DNA from: Bacteroides sp.
GTDB taxonomy: Bacteria; Bacteroidota; Bacteroidia; Bacteroidales; Muribaculaceae
Direction: 5' to 3'
Assembly (NCBI GenBank): GCA_014801735.1
Contig: JAAVDO010000006.1
Span: 201,306 to 265,305 of the forward strand
Length of the DNA: 64,000 nucleotides
The position numbers and the translations under genes are program-made. How positions within the stretch are numbered: position 1 is the stretch's first letter; the number at the start of each line of letters is the position of its first letter. Positions 43,822 through 52,838 of this stretch are shown here, piece by piece. The notes below the pieces were generated by a model. The model was not told where the DNA came from. It searched no databases and saw nothing but the letters and a program-made list of their open reading frames with translations.

Positions 43822-44331
43822 TTAATAGTTTTTAATTTGTTTGCCGAGAGTGACAACTTCAAGTTCGGAGGGAATACCATCGTTCAACGTCAGTCGGACA
43901 AGTGTCCGTTCTTTCTGCCAACCATGCCATCCGGCAGCCCCGGGATTGATATGAAGCAGACCGAGCTGATCGTCATGTATCACTTTCAAAATATGTGAAT
44001 GGCCGCAGACCATGAGTCCGACCTTGCCTTCGCGCAGTATCTTAGCCACTCCGGGAGAATATCTTCCGGGATAACCTGCGATATGTGTCATCCAAACATG
44101 CAGTCCGTCGATCGTAAAATCAAGAACCTCGGGACAGCGTCGCCTCACCTCGCCGTGATCAATATTTCCGCATACCGCCCTGACCGGTGCAATTTCAGCA
44201 AGCGCATCAAGGACTGACGGATCACCAATATCACCCGCATGCCATATCTCATCGCACCCGGCAAGATGAGTGCGGAAACGTTCGTCCCAGCAGGAATGAG
44301 TGTCACTTAATATTCCAATTACTTTCTTCAT
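43822..44331 (-). CDS. YfcE/MJ0936-type metallophosphoesterase
   Basis: 169 residues. Metal ligands are visible in order: GILSDTHS, WHAGDIGD, VCGNIDHGE, VCGHSHI and INPGAAG, the full calcineurin-like set of the small YfcE family. Acts on a phosphodiester of unknown identity in the cytosol. The ATG overlaps the stop of the upstream lipoprotein gene by 4 bp, so it is translationally coupled to the glycosidase-like gene. Confidence 0.9.
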   Translation of the reverse strand: MKKVIGILSDTHSCWDERFRTHLAGCDEIWHAGDIGDPSVLDALAEIAPVRAVCGNIDHGEVRRRCPEVLDFTIDGLHVWMTHIAGYPGRYSPGVAKILREGKVGLMVCGHSHILKVIHDDQLGLLHINPGAAGWHGWQKERTLVRLTLNDGIPSELEVVTLGKQIKNY

Positions 44332-46493
44332 AACTTAATCAGAGTAACACGATCGATCAAGGCTATGTTGCGAGAATCGTCGGGATTAACATTGTAGGGC
44401 GTGATATAGTCGAGCGACACGGTGTTGAGACCCTTGCGCAGATGGGCACGAAGAGGATTACTGTAGTATAATCCCGTAAGGGTCTTCTGTGCTGAAATAG
44501 CCGGCATGACCACTACCCCGCACCGCAGGCCATTGACAAACAGAGTGCGCAGGGCTGCCTGCCCACCGAGCACACTCGGGGCATAGCGCACACTGATCAT
44601 ATAGTCTCCCTCCTCCTTGACATCGGCCGTCAGAGCCAACCGGGTATTGACTTCGGTACTTAACTCGACAAGGCTGTCGTGGTCAGCACGTATGGAGCGC
44701 ATGAAGGATACGGGTTCGGCAAATTCCTCAGGCTTGACAACAACCTCGGATTTAGCCGGGAAATGACAGAACGGGCGGCATGAGTAACCGCTCCAGCCAA
44801 CCGGCGAAGTCGGTACGAACATCAGCGAGGTAAAGCCTCTTGCCCGTATACTCGGTAATGATCCGTTGCTGATGTCTTTCAGGAAACTGCCGTTGACAAA
44901 CACTTCATAAGAAAGAGAATCAGCATAATTAGCGACCCTGAGCAATGAAGCCGAGCCGGAACCAATAATTCGCGGTGTGGGAGGTGCCCAGACAGGTGCC
45001 TGCACATTGATTTCGTCAGAATAACTGTAGGAAACATTACGGGAGTTGTCGAGCTGCACACTTATGCGATGGTGGCCTGACATGCCACGAGGAATCACGC
45101 GTGAAGCAAGAGTGACACCGTCGAGCGTAAGGCGACGTACAGACGCGCCTGAGCCCTTGATCTCAATATCGTAGACCGCCTGACCGTAGCGTATGCCATA
45201 GATAGTAAATTTCTTGTAGCCTGTTGGGAGCACGGGCGACAACCTCATACCATCAGCATCAAAGCTGATACCTGCGACAGCCTTTACAAAGACAGCATAG
45301 AGAGCACTGCAGAGCTCCGGAGACAATGCCTCAGGCGAGGATGACACCATTAAGAGAAACGACCGCAGGACAGAGGTTGCGGAAGCACGCAGGGAACCGG
45401 TATTGCCAACCTTTGATGAGGCAATCGCCCATAAAGCCTCGGTTGCAGGCGTGGCCATAAATAGTGGAGACGAGGGTGACAGAGGGAACTGCATCAGCAG
45501 GCCGTAGGGACTGCGTGGAGTGTTGGAAACAATGAGATGCGACTGGCCGTCGGATGCCATACCGAGAGCGACTGCAAGCGCTTCACCATGGCTGTCGGCT
45601 ATCTCAGAACGGATAGGGAACAGACCACCATAAATATATTGTGCGAAATAGCCGCGGTCCGGTAGCCAAAGATGATCGTTGATTGCACATCGCAGATAAC
45701 TGCTCATAGCTTCATACTGCGAAGGGTCGCGCCCCAGCTCGCGCGCCATCAGTGTCATGAAGTGAGCGGCACGCTCAGCGAGCACATTCGAAGCGATTCC
45801 CATAGTCTGATAGATATCACACCAGTTCATCCACTCAGGATAGCTGTTCAATATCCTCTCCGGATCCGTTGACGACGAACCATGAAGCAACATGACTTCC
45901 TGATCAAGAGCTACCATTATATCAGCCGCCATAGTATGATCGATTACTTCAAAAGCGTATGCAAGCCAGTCGCGATCGGCCGTCACACAGTAAAGTTCCC
46001 AGGCCGCCACAGCCCACATGAGTCTTGAATTACCGGTGACCGGCCACACCGCTGATGAATCGGAAGAACAGATACGTCCGTCTCTGACGAGCGCTTCAAG
46101 CGAACGACGCGATCCATGCGGATCTAACGAAGCTGCAGCTAAAAATATGGTCTCAGGAGAATAGCGTCCCCCAGAATCAGACGGGACATCGTCGCTTTCG
46201 GCCACAAATCTGCACGCAGCAATCCTGAAAGTCTCGGCAATCAGTGGCGATCCGCATTCAAGCTCGGGATGGTGATTGGAAATCTCACATACGCGCAACG
46301 AATCCGAGGCTGTGACCGTAAGAGTCAGAAGTTCGCCGGTGCGCCTTTCGCGCGTGACCATCGAGTCGGGGTAGAGATCCAGTTCCCAACCCGGCATGGA
46401 GTCACCATAGGCTGACAAAACCCTGCCGGCTGGGCGGCGGCACGACGCAAGAATGCTGATAAATACCAAAAGGACAAACGCCCGGCCAAGCAT
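44328..46493 (-). CDS. Six-hairpin glycosidase-like lipoprotein
   Basis: 721 residues from ATG 46493 (MLGRAFVLLVFISILASC, lipobox LASC). An ATG at 46523 adds ten residues but falls on the predicted transcript start, so 46493 is preferred. The central part (about 130-400) has an alternating helix pattern with NSRLMWAVAAWELY, YPEWMNWCDIYQT and LPDRGYFAQYIYGGLFP, as in (alpha/alpha)6 glycoside hydrolases; the C-terminal 250 residues are beta-rich. I cannot assign a GH family or identify the acids that do catalysis. It is probably a surface or periplasmic enzyme on glycans. No SusC/SusD genes are nearby, so it is not in a visible polysaccharide locus. Confidence 0.65.
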   Translation of the reverse strand: MLGRAFVLLVFISILASCRRPAGRVLSAYGDSMPGWELDLYPDSMVTRERRTGELLTLTVTASDSLRVCEISNHHPELECGSPLIAETFRIAACRFVAESDDVPSDSGGRYSPETIFLAAASLDPHGSRRSLEALVRDGRICSSDSSAVWPVTGNSRLMWAVAAWELYCVTADRDWLAYAFEVIDHTMAADIMVALDQEVMLLHGSSSTDPERILNSYPEWMNWCDIYQTMGIASNVLAERAAHFMTLMARELGRDPSQYEAMSSYLRCAINDHLWLPDRGYFAQYIYGGLFPIRSEIADSHGEALAVALGMASDGQSHLIVSNTPRSPYGLLMQFPLSPSSPLFMATPATEALWAIASSKVGNTGSLRASATSVLRSFLLMVSSSPEALSPELCSALYAVFVKAVAGISFDADGMRLSPVLPTGYKKFTIYGIRYGQAVYDIEIKGSGASVRRLTLDGVTLASRVIPRGMSGHHRISVQLDNSRNVSYSYSDEINVQAPVWAPPTPRIIGSGSASLLRVANYADSLSYEVFVNGSFLKDISNGSLPSIRARGFTSLMFVPTSPVGWSGYSCRPFCHFPAKSEVVVKPEEFAEPVSFMRSIRADHDSLVELSTEVNTRLALTADVKEEGDYMISVRYAPSVLGGQAALRTLFVNGLRCGVVVMPAISAQKTLTGLYYSNPLRAHLRKGLNTVSLDYITPYNVNPDDSRNIALIDRVTLIKL

Positions 46494-46527
46494 CGGAAAT
46501 ATGTTGCTACTTTTAAAGCGCATGGTG

Positions 46528-46535
46528 CAAAGTTA
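46528..46535 (-). promoter_or_regulatory. -7 box next to the glycosidase-like gene start
   Basis: Minus strand TAACTTTG, a full match, with only four bases before the ATG at 46523. The transcript would begin at or within that ATG. Confidence 0.5.
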
Positions 46536-46606
46536 CACATTTATTCCATATCGGGAGCAGCCGGGAGGGTCAACACGAAAAAATAGCAAAAAAACAGCTA
46601 ATATTT

Positions 46607-46638
46607 TTTGCCTTTTGATTGTTTGATTATTAACTTCG
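46607..46638 (+). promoter_or_regulatory. Promoter of the pRiA4b ORF-3-like gene
   Basis: -33 TTTG at 46607-46610, 20 bp spacer, -7 TAACTTCG at 46631-46638 (7 of 8). It predicts a leader of about 63 nt. Confidence 0.5.
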
Positions 46639-46705
46639 CAGTGTGAACCCGGCCGATCATCGAGTCGACCCTCCGAAGCGCTAATCTTAAACTACAAACG
46701 TAAGC

Positions 46706-47254
46706 ATGATTTACAAATTTCGACTGGTGTCCGACGAAGCGGACAACTTCAAACGAGAGATAAGCATTGATGCCGATGCGACTTTTCTCGACCTTCGCAA
46801 CGCAATCTGCGACTCTGTAGGTTACGACAAGAACCAGATGAGTTCATTCTTTCTCTGCGACAACAACTGGGAGAAAGAGCGTGAGATAACACTTGAAGAT
46901 ATGGGAATGGAATCTTCAGACGTAGATGTGTATCTGATGGAGGACTGCCAGTTGATCGATCAGATTGAAGACGAGGGACAGCGCCTTATGTTTGTTTTCG
47001 ACTATATGACAGACCGCGCCTTCTTCATCGAACTCAAAAAGATCGAACCTATGAAAACACTGAAGGATCCCGTATGCACCCTGGCTATGGGTACACCTCC
47101 CCCTCAGTTTGTCGATCTTAAGGAGTTTGAAGAAAAAATCGATACGATAAGCACCAAGGATGCCGGAATAGACCTTGACGAGGATCTGTATGGCGACGAT
47201 GCTTACAACGACGAGGATCTGGAAAACCTTTCGGACGACACCGAACTCTATTGA
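46706..47254 (+). CDS. Plasmid pRiA4b ORF-3-like protein
   Basis: 182 residues, no signal peptide. The opening YKFRLVSDEADNFKREISID followed by ATFLDLRNAICDSVGYD and FFLCDNNWEKEREI is the pRiA4b ORF-3 fold, a small alpha/beta domain first named from a plasmid/transposon passenger gene. The later segment RLMFVFDYMTDRAFFIELKKI also belongs to it. The tail (about 150-182) is strongly acidic (DLDEDLYGDDAYNDEDLENL). Function unknown. No transposase or plasmid gene is nearby, so it looks resident, not mobile. Confidence 0.8.
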   Translation: MIYKFRLVSDEADNFKREISIDADATFLDLRNAICDSVGYDKNQMSSFFLCDNNWEKEREITLEDMGMESSDVDVYLMEDCQLIDQIEDEGQRLMFVFDYMTDRAFFIELKKIEPMKTLKDPVCTLAMGTPPPQFVDLKEFEEKIDTISTKDAGIDLDEDLYGDDAYNDEDLENLSDDTELY

Positions 47255-47283
47255 ACCAAAATAAGCCCGCGAGATAAAGAAAA

Positions 47284-47335
47284 CCGGCGGACAGACGTTC
47301 TTTATTCACAGACGTCTGTCCGCCGGCCTTATATA
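47284..47335. terminator. Bidirectional hairpin terminator between convergent genes
   Basis: A perfect 15 bp stem CCGGCGGACAGACGT / ACGTCTGTCCGCCGG (47284-47298 and 47312-47326), loop 13. The minus-strand side is followed by TTTTCTTT, the better signal, and would end the tatA-tatC transcript; the plus side is followed by CCTTATAT. Confidence 0.75.
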
Positions 47336-47413
47336 TCTTGACTGACCCGAGTATTACCGAAACGATACCCTGAAGATCACACCCGTCAGTGGATATTCAA
47401 ACAAAGGTTATCG

Positions 47414-48352
47414 TCAAGTGCAATCGGTGACATCCTTATTATTTGCCTCAACGGAACGGCGGTAGGAAGGGATGTAAAGCGAATCGAGATCGCCGCTATT
47501 TCTACTATTGTCGGCATCACTTCCATCATCACCATCAGCGTCATCGTCAGACGATGATGGCACAAGGATTCCACTTAGTTCCCACAGCATATATACCGGC
47601 AGAAACACCACCATCAGAGTAAACGGGTCGCCTGTCGGAGTAATGACTGCCGCAAGTATGAGAAGGCCGGCTATAGCGTGACGGCGGAAACGGGAGAAAA
47701 AAGCGCGGGTGAGCACTCCCGCCCTGCCGAGCATCCACGCAACAAGAGGCAATTCGAAGACTATCCCCATCACCAGAATCAGCACAAGGAAATTATCCAT
47801 ATAGGAATCGAGGGAAATCTGGTTGGGCACGAGATCGCTCACCTTGTACTCGGCAAGGAAACGCAGCGTCAGGGGAAAGACGATAAAATAGCCTACTGCC
47901 ACACCGAGGTAGAACATGAGGTTACCCCATAGAAAGGCCTTGACAGCACCTCGCTTCTCAGATGGATAAAGCCCCGGCGAAACGAATCCCCAGATAATGT
48001 AGACCACCACCGGAAACGAGATGACAACCGCAAGCCAGAATGAGGTCGACATGTGAATGAAAAACTGCGACGCAAGCTGGATATTGATCAGATCGCAATG
48101 AAAATCTGTGTCAGTCGCGAAATCAGGCATCCACAAACCGCCGCCCGAAGCCCGGGAAATGGAGGCCAGAAGCCGATAGAAAGGAAAATCAGAACGACAC
48201 GGCGCAAGAATGACATTGTCGAAAATCCATGGCATCGCAATAAACAATAGCACCGCCATGACCACAATAGTAAGTCCTGCACGCAAAATCACACTGCGCA
48301 GGGCATCTATATGGTCCCAGAATGTCATTGTCTGCAGCCGGTTTGATGCCAT
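47414..48352 (-). CDS. tatC: Sec-independent translocase TatC
   Basis: 312 residues with six helices. It is the receptor for twin-arginine signal peptides. Recognisable are the N-terminal TFWDHIDALRSVILRAGL, FVSPGLYPSEKRGA, the Glu in FVFELPLVAW-like MGIVFELPLVAWML and the RRHAIAGLLILAAVITPTGD end. The C-terminus has an extra acidic Asp/Ser tail (SSSDDDADGDDG) that family members lack or have shorter. It follows tatA by 32 bp. Confidence 0.95.
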   Translation of the reverse strand: MASNRLQTMTFWDHIDALRSVILRAGLTIVVMAVLLFIAMPWIFDNVILAPCRSDFPFYRLLASISRASGGGLWMPDFATDTDFHCDLINIQLASQFFIHMSTSFWLAVVISFPVVVYIIWGFVSPGLYPSEKRGAVKAFLWGNLMFYLGVAVGYFIVFPLTLRFLAEYKVSDLVPNQISLDSYMDNFLVLILVMGIVFELPLVAWMLGRAGVLTRAFFSRFRRHAIAGLLILAAVITPTGDPFTLMVVFLPVYMLWELSGILVPSSSDDDADGDDGSDADNSRNSGDLDSLYIPSYRRSVEANNKDVTDCT

Positions 48353-48384
48353 ATCGACACAGAATCAGCAGAGCACAAAAAAAA

Positions 48385-48642
48385 TCAGGCCTCCTCGCTC
48401 ACATCCTGAGCAGGTGTCGATGGACGGCGCTGAGCCTTTGGCGCCGGAGCGGCAGAAGGCTTATCATCAGGTGTATTCTGAATCTCTTCGGTGATTTCCG
48501 ACATTCCCTGACGGAAACTCCTTACGCCCTTGCCAAGACCACGCATAAGCTCGGGAATCTTTTTTCCACCAAACAGCAGAAGCACAACAAAAACTATGAG
48601 AATAATCTCGGGAGCACCAAGATTGAAGAATGCGGTAGTCAT
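48385..48642 (-). CDS. tatA: Twin-arginine translocase subunit TatA/TatE
   Basis: 85 residues. One N-terminal helix with the typical [20 protein letters not shown], then the [18 protein letters not shown] amphipathic helix that follows in TatA, and a Pro/Ala-rich tail. With only tatA and tatC encoded together, this is the two-component form of the Tat system, as in many Bacteroidota. Confidence 0.95.
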   Translation of the reverse strand: MTTAFFNLGAPEIILIVFVVLLLFGGKKIPELMRGLGKGVRSFRQGMSEITEEIQNTPDDKPSAAPAPKAQRRPSTPAQDVSEEA

Positions 48643-48705
48643 TATGATGATGGTTTTATATCTGTTAGAGGTCCGAGAGTTGATTAAATAAAGTCAACAA
48701 TGTTA

Positions 48706-48737
48706 CAAAGTTAGCAATTTTAAGCATTCCGACCAAC
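48706..48737 (-). promoter_or_regulatory. Promoter of tatA-tatC
   Basis: Minus strand: -33 GTTG at 48737-48734, 20 bp spacer, -7 TAACTTTG at 48713-48706. The leader is about 60 nt. Confidence 0.6.
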
Positions 48738-48757
48738 GGTTTTATCTCAAAAAAACT

Positions 48758-48765
48758 TAACTTTG
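48758..48765 (+). promoter_or_regulatory. -7 box of fabD
   Basis: TAACTTTG, a full match, 29 bp before the fabD ATG. Divergent from the tatA promoter, with about 44 bp between -7 boxes. No clear -33 box. Confidence 0.5.
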
Positions 48766-48794
48766 CAACCGCTAACTAAATTCAACAACGAAGA

Positions 48795-49676
48795 ATGAAA
48801 GCATTAGTTTTTCCCGGACAGGGAGCCCAGTTCGTAGGAATGGGCAAAGAGCTCTATGACACTAACGAGACGGCACGCGAGCTTTTCGACCGTGCCAACG
48901 AGATTCTCGGCTTCCGCATCACGGATATCATGTTTAACGGAACCGACGAAGAGCTGAAACAGACCCGCGTCACTCAGCCCGCCATATTCCTTCATTCGGT
49001 GATTCTTGCCAAAACCCTCGGCTCCAATCTTAAGCCCGACATGACGGCAGGTCACTCTCTCGGTGAGTTCTCCGCCCTGGTATCGGCCGGAGCGCTCAGC
49101 TTTGACGACGGACTGCGCCTTGTGAGCGCCCGCGCTCAAGCCATGCAGAAAGCCTGCGAGGTTAAGCCGTCGACTATGGCAGCAGTAATAGCCCTGCCCG
49201 ACGAAAAAGTTGAGGAGATCTGCGCAAGCGTGAACGAAGGCATAGTTGTATGTGCCAACTATAACTGCCCCGGCCAGATTGTGATCTCGGGCGAAAACGA
49301 GGCTGTCGACGCCGCATGCGCCAAGCTGCTTGAGGCCGGTGCAAGAAGAGCTCTGAAGCTCAAGGTTGGCGGTGCATTCCACTCGCCCTGCATGGAACCT
49401 GCTCGCGCAGAACTCGCCGAAGCTATCGACCACACGGAATTTCACACTCCCATCTGTCCGGTTTACCAGAACGTTGATGCACAGCCCCACACCGATCCGG
49501 CAGAGATCAAGGCAAATCTGATAGCTCAGCTCACCGCTCCCGTACGCTGGACCCAGACTATCCGCAACATGATAGCCAACGGAGCCACAGAATTCATCGA
49601 GATTGGCCCCGGAAAAGTGCTTCAGGGCCTTATCGCAAAAATCGACCGCAGCGTCAGTGTTGACGGCCGTCAGTAA
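48795..49676 (+). CDS. fabD: Malonyl-CoA--ACP transacylase
   Basis: 293 residues. It loads malonyl on ACP for fatty acid synthesis. VFPGQGAQFVGMGKELY at the N-terminus, the catalytic Ser in GHSLGEFSALV, the active-site His in VGGAFHSPCMEP, and the GPGKVLQGL end. Length about 290-310 is usual. A terminator follows directly, so it is monocistronic. Confidence 0.97.
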   Translation: MKALVFPGQGAQFVGMGKELYDTNETARELFDRANEILGFRITDIMFNGTDEELKQTRVTQPAIFLHSVILAKTLGSNLKPDMTAGHSLGEFSALVSAGALSFDDGLRLVSARAQAMQKACEVKPSTMAAVIALPDEKVEEICASVNEGIVVCANYNCPGQIVISGENEAVDAACAKLLEAGARRALKLKVGGAFHSPCMEPARAELAEAIDHTEFHTPICPVYQNVDAQPHTDPAEIKANLIAQLTAPVRWTQTIRNMIANGATEFIEIGPGKVLQGLIAKIDRSVSVDGRQ

Positions 49677-49709
49677 GAATCCGGCATATCATAGAAGCAA
49701 ATAACGACC

Positions 49710-49750
49710 CCGCAGCCGACTGCAAGCTCAGGACGGCTGCGGAGTTTTTT
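49710..49750 (+). terminator. Terminator of fabD
   Basis: Stem CCGCAGCCG / CGGCTGCGG (49710-49718 and 49734-49742), 9 bp, followed by AGTTTTTT. Confidence 0.85.
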
Positions 49751-49775
49751 GAAATCATATCAGTCTGATTACTGA

Positions 49776-51008
49776 ATGACCGACCCCACAAGCCAGCGCA
49801 CCCTTGCCAACGGCATACCTTTTGCCCATATCCACACACCGGGCCGGCGTGTGGAGTATCTCGCGATATGCATCGGTGCCGGTTCGCGCGACGAATCAAG
49901 ATTGCAGCACGGCCTCGCTCATTTCGTGGAGCACACCATCTTCAAAGGCACATCCTGCCGATCGTCGCTCAATATTTTGAGCACCATGGAGGAACTCGGA
50001 GGTGAACTGAACGCATATACCACCAAAGAGGAGACAATGATCTATACGGTAGCACCCGAGGGAAATCTTGCAGTGTCGGCCGGATTGCTTGCCGATCTTC
50101 TTGCCGACGCTACATTTCCCGATGAGGAACTCAACAAGGAGCGACAGGTGATCGCCGACGAGATCGACTCTTACAGGGATATGCCTTCAGAGGTAATTTT
50201 CGACGATTTCGAGGATATGCTTTTCAAAGGATCGTCGTTGGGCCACCCGATTCTCGGCACACGGCGGTCGATCGAAAAGTTCGACTGCAGGTGGTGTATG
50301 CGCTGGGTCCGCACATTTTTTCGTCCGGAAAGGATGGCTGTTGTGTATATGGGACCGAAAAGCGCCGCTGAAGCATTTTTAATAATAAATGAGACGATCG
50401 GAGGATACTGCCAATGGGGACAGGCACTGCCACCGGTCTCGGTGGTTCCACCCGTTAATCCCAGATTTGAAGCCACGCGCAGAGCCGACTGTCATCAATC
50501 ACATATATTATTGGGTATGCGGGCGCCATCGAGATCTGACAGCGACAGGTATGCGTGGACTCTGATGTCAAATATGCTCGGAGGGCCGGGGATGAACTCG
50601 CTGCTCAACGTAGCGCTACGCGAGAAACGCGGACTGGTCTACAGCGTCGAGGCTTCCTATAGCGCTATGACCGACTGCGGACTCTTTACAATCTATTTCG
50701 GATGCGACCACAAAGATACCGACACTTGCTTAGATATTGTCGCCGATGTTATCGACCGGATGGCCGCGAAGCCAGTATCGCAAGCCATGCTCGAGAAGGC
50801 CAAAAATCAGTTTTCGGGTCAGCTGACCGTCGGCACTGATTCGCCACTTGACGTAGCGCTCGGCGCGGCCCGCAGTCTGCTACGCAAGGGGTGGGTAATG
50901 ACCCTTGAAGAGAGGATTGCACCACTGCTCAAAGTTTCGGCAGAAGAACTCTCGGCCAGCGCCGGAAAAATCAGAAAAGAGCATCTGAGTATGTTAATTC
51001 TGCGATAA
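49776..51008 (+). CDS. M16 family zinc peptidase
   Basis: 410 residues. Zinc site HxxEH is present in GLAHFVEHTIFKG, and the later glutamate lies in LNKERQVIADEID. The family's second half (LLNVALREKRGLVYSVEASYS) is also there. It is a half-length single M16 protein (about 410-420), probably a cytoplasmic or periplasmic processing peptidase; no signal peptide is seen, so the location is unclear. No inactive partner gene stands next to it. Between it and exbB lies a 222 bp stretch with the TonB operon promoter. Confidence 0.9.
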   Translation: MTDPTSQRTLANGIPFAHIHTPGRRVEYLAICIGAGSRDESRLQHGLAHFVEHTIFKGTSCRSSLNILSTMEELGGELNAYTTKEETMIYTVAPEGNLAVSAGLLADLLADATFPDEELNKERQVIADEIDSYRDMPSEVIFDDFEDMLFKGSSLGHPILGTRRSIEKFDCRWCMRWVRTFFRPERMAVVYMGPKSAAEAFLIINETIGGYCQWGQALPPVSVVPPVNPRFEATRRADCHQSHILLGMRAPSRSDSDRYAWTLMSNMLGGPGMNSLLNVALREKRGLVYSVEASYSAMTDCGLFTIYFGCDHKDTDTCLDIVADVIDRMAAKPVSQAMLEKAKNQFSGQLTVGTDSPLDVALGAARSLLRKGWVMTLEERIAPLLKVSAEELSASAGKIRKEHLSMLILR

Positions 51009-51074
51009 AACAATGTTTAAAAACATTTATTGGGAGGGAAAGCAAAATTAAACACGTTTTTTAAAGGCAATAAT

Positions 51075-51105
51075 TTTGAAAGTTAAAAATCTTGATATAA
51101 ATTTG
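51075..51105 (+). promoter_or_regulatory. Promoter of exbB-exbD-exbD-tonB
   Basis: -33 TTTG at 51075-51078, 19 bp spacer, -7 TAAATTTG at 51098-51105, full matches. It gives a leader of about 120 nt before the exbB ATG, long enough for control; no known riboswitch was recognised. Confidence 0.7.
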
Positions 51106-51230
51106 CATCTATGTTTAGGACCGGGGAGGAAGCGACCCGCGAACCTTAGACACTAATACCACCCTCACCTTAAACCGAAAAAAAACTCAACAACCATAAC
51201 AAACAATAATCAATCTACTAATTATCATTT

Positions 51231-52049
51231 ATGGAAGCTCAAAAGCCTACCACCAAGCCTGCCGTAAAAAAAGTTGAAGGCAGCAAAGTCAGCGGTATCA
51301 AGAACGCCTTCTTGGTGATCATCGCCTGTCTTATAGTTGCAGTGTGCCTCTTCCTCTTCTGGTTCGGCCACGAATCACACTTCGAAGAGGGTCACCCCAT
51401 CGACATCTGGGGCACCATCTACAAAGGCGGATTCATCGTGCCTATCCTCCAGACTCTGTTCCTGACCGTTATCGTTCTCTCAGTAGAGCGCTACATCGCT
51501 CTTTCGAGCGCCAAGGGTAAAGGTAACATCACCAAGTTCGTTGCCGGCGTAAAGGCTTGCCTCGCCAAGAACGACATCGCTGGTGCCAAGAAGCTCTGCG
51601 CTACTCAGAAAGGTTCTGTAGCTGCCGTTGTTGCTGCTGCCCTCACCCGTTATGAGGAGATGGATATGAACACTGTTCTCACTAAGGAGCAGAAAGTTGC
51701 TACCCTTCAGAAAGAAGTTGAAGAGGCTACCGCACTCGAGATGCCCGCTCTTCAGCAGAACCTCCCCATCGTTGCTACCATGACCACCCTCGGTACTCTC
51801 GTTGGTCTTCTCGGTACTGTAATGGGTATGATCAAATCGTTCCAGGCTCTGGCACAGTCGGGTGCTCCTGACTCGACCGAGCTGTCGACCGGTATTTCTG
51901 AGGCTCTTATCAACACCGCCTTCGGTATCGCAACCGGTGCTTTCGCTGTAATCTCCTACAACTACTACACCAACAAAATCGACAACCTGACCTACGCAAT
52001 CGACGAGATCGGTTTCTCAATTGTGCAGACATTTGCTTCGACCCACTAA
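51231..52049 (+). CDS. exbB: MotA/TolQ/ExbB proton channel protein
   Basis: 272 residues. Inner-membrane channel subunit that energises TonB. Three helices: about 25-45 (VIIACLIVAVCLFLFWF), about 70-95 and 175-240 with the pore helix segment PIVATMTTLGTLVGLLGTV and MIKSFQALAQSG, which are the ExbB signature. It begins the four-gene operon exbB-exbD-exbD-tonB with strong codon bias (uniform, Phe TTC, Asp GAC), consistent with high expression. Long N-terminal segment, extended relative to E. coli ExbB. Confidence 0.95.
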   Translation: MEAQKPTTKPAVKKVEGSKVSGIKNAFLVIIACLIVAVCLFLFWFGHESHFEEGHPIDIWGTIYKGGFIVPILQTLFLTVIVLSVERYIALSSAKGKGNITKFVAGVKACLAKNDIAGAKKLCATQKGSVAAVVAAALTRYEEMDMNTVLTKEQKVATLQKEVEEATALEMPALQQNLPIVATMTTLGTLVGLLGTVMGMIKSFQALAQSGAPDSTELSTGISEALINTAFGIATGAFAVISYNYYTNKIDNLTYAIDEIGFSIVQTFASTH

Positions 52050-52116
52050 TCCCTGTTACAACTTATTAATAGAGTAACACAAACAAGCATAACTCAATCC
52101 ATTAATAACGCGTAAT

Positions 52117-52833
52117 ATGGGAAAAGTAAAAATTAAAAGAAAGAGTACCCTCATCGACATGACGGCGATGAGTGACGTGACCGTTCTTTTGCTTACTTTC
52201 TTCATGTTAACCTCAACCTTCCTCCAGAAGGAGCCCGTTACCGTGATCACTCCGAGCTCGGTATCAGAAGAGAAGGTGCACACCGCCAACGTTGCACAGA
52301 TTCTCGTGAGCCCCGAAGGAAAGGTTTTCATCTCGGTGGCAGGTGACGCTGACGCCGCCAATGCCGATACGTGGGGATCTGAAGCTATCCGCAAGGAGAT
52401 CCTTCGCAACGCAGTGGCCGAGTACAATCGTCTCCACCCCTCCAAGAAAGTAGAAATCACCGAGAAAGACGTTGAGACCTTCTCGAAGATAAATGCGTTT
52501 GGCGTACCTTTCCAGGCACTCCCGACCTTCTTAAGAATGTCACCCACAGAACAAGATAAGGTAATCACCGATATGACCCGCAGCGATGTAGGTATTCCTA
52601 TCGATGATAACACCAATCTTGAAACCCCCAACGAATTCCAGATCTGGATGCGTGCCATCTACTCCTCGGGTAACGAAAACCTGCAGGCTGCGATGAAACA
52701 GGGCGAAGGCATTGCCGTTAAGGCCGGCCAAGAAACCCCGTATGAGATCGTTCACCACGTTCTCGACAACCTCCAGACCTTGAAGATGAATAAGTTCAGC
52801 CTGATGACGGCTCTCAAAACCGAAAACGATTAA
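52117..52833 (+). CDS. exbD: Biopolymer transporter ExbD (first copy)
   Basis: 238 residues. One N-terminal helix after a basic start, with the essential membrane Asp in LIDMTAMSDVTVLLLTFFM, then a periplasmic domain (about 45-238) much longer than in E. coli ExbD (141 total). Residues after 150 have no clear counterpart. It lies 67 bp after exbB and 5 bp before the second exbD. Confidence 0.92.
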   Translation: MGKVKIKRKSTLIDMTAMSDVTVLLLTFFMLTSTFLQKEPVTVITPSSVSEEKVHTANVAQILVSPEGKVFISVAGDADAANADTWGSEAIRKEILRNAVAEYNRLHPSKKVEITEKDVETFSKINAFGVPFQALPTFLRMSPTEQDKVITDMTRSDVGIPIDDNTNLETPNEFQIWMRAIYSSGNENLQAAMKQGEGIAVKAGQETPYEIVHHVLDNLQTLKMNKFSLMTALKTEND

Positions 52834-52838
52834 TCGAC

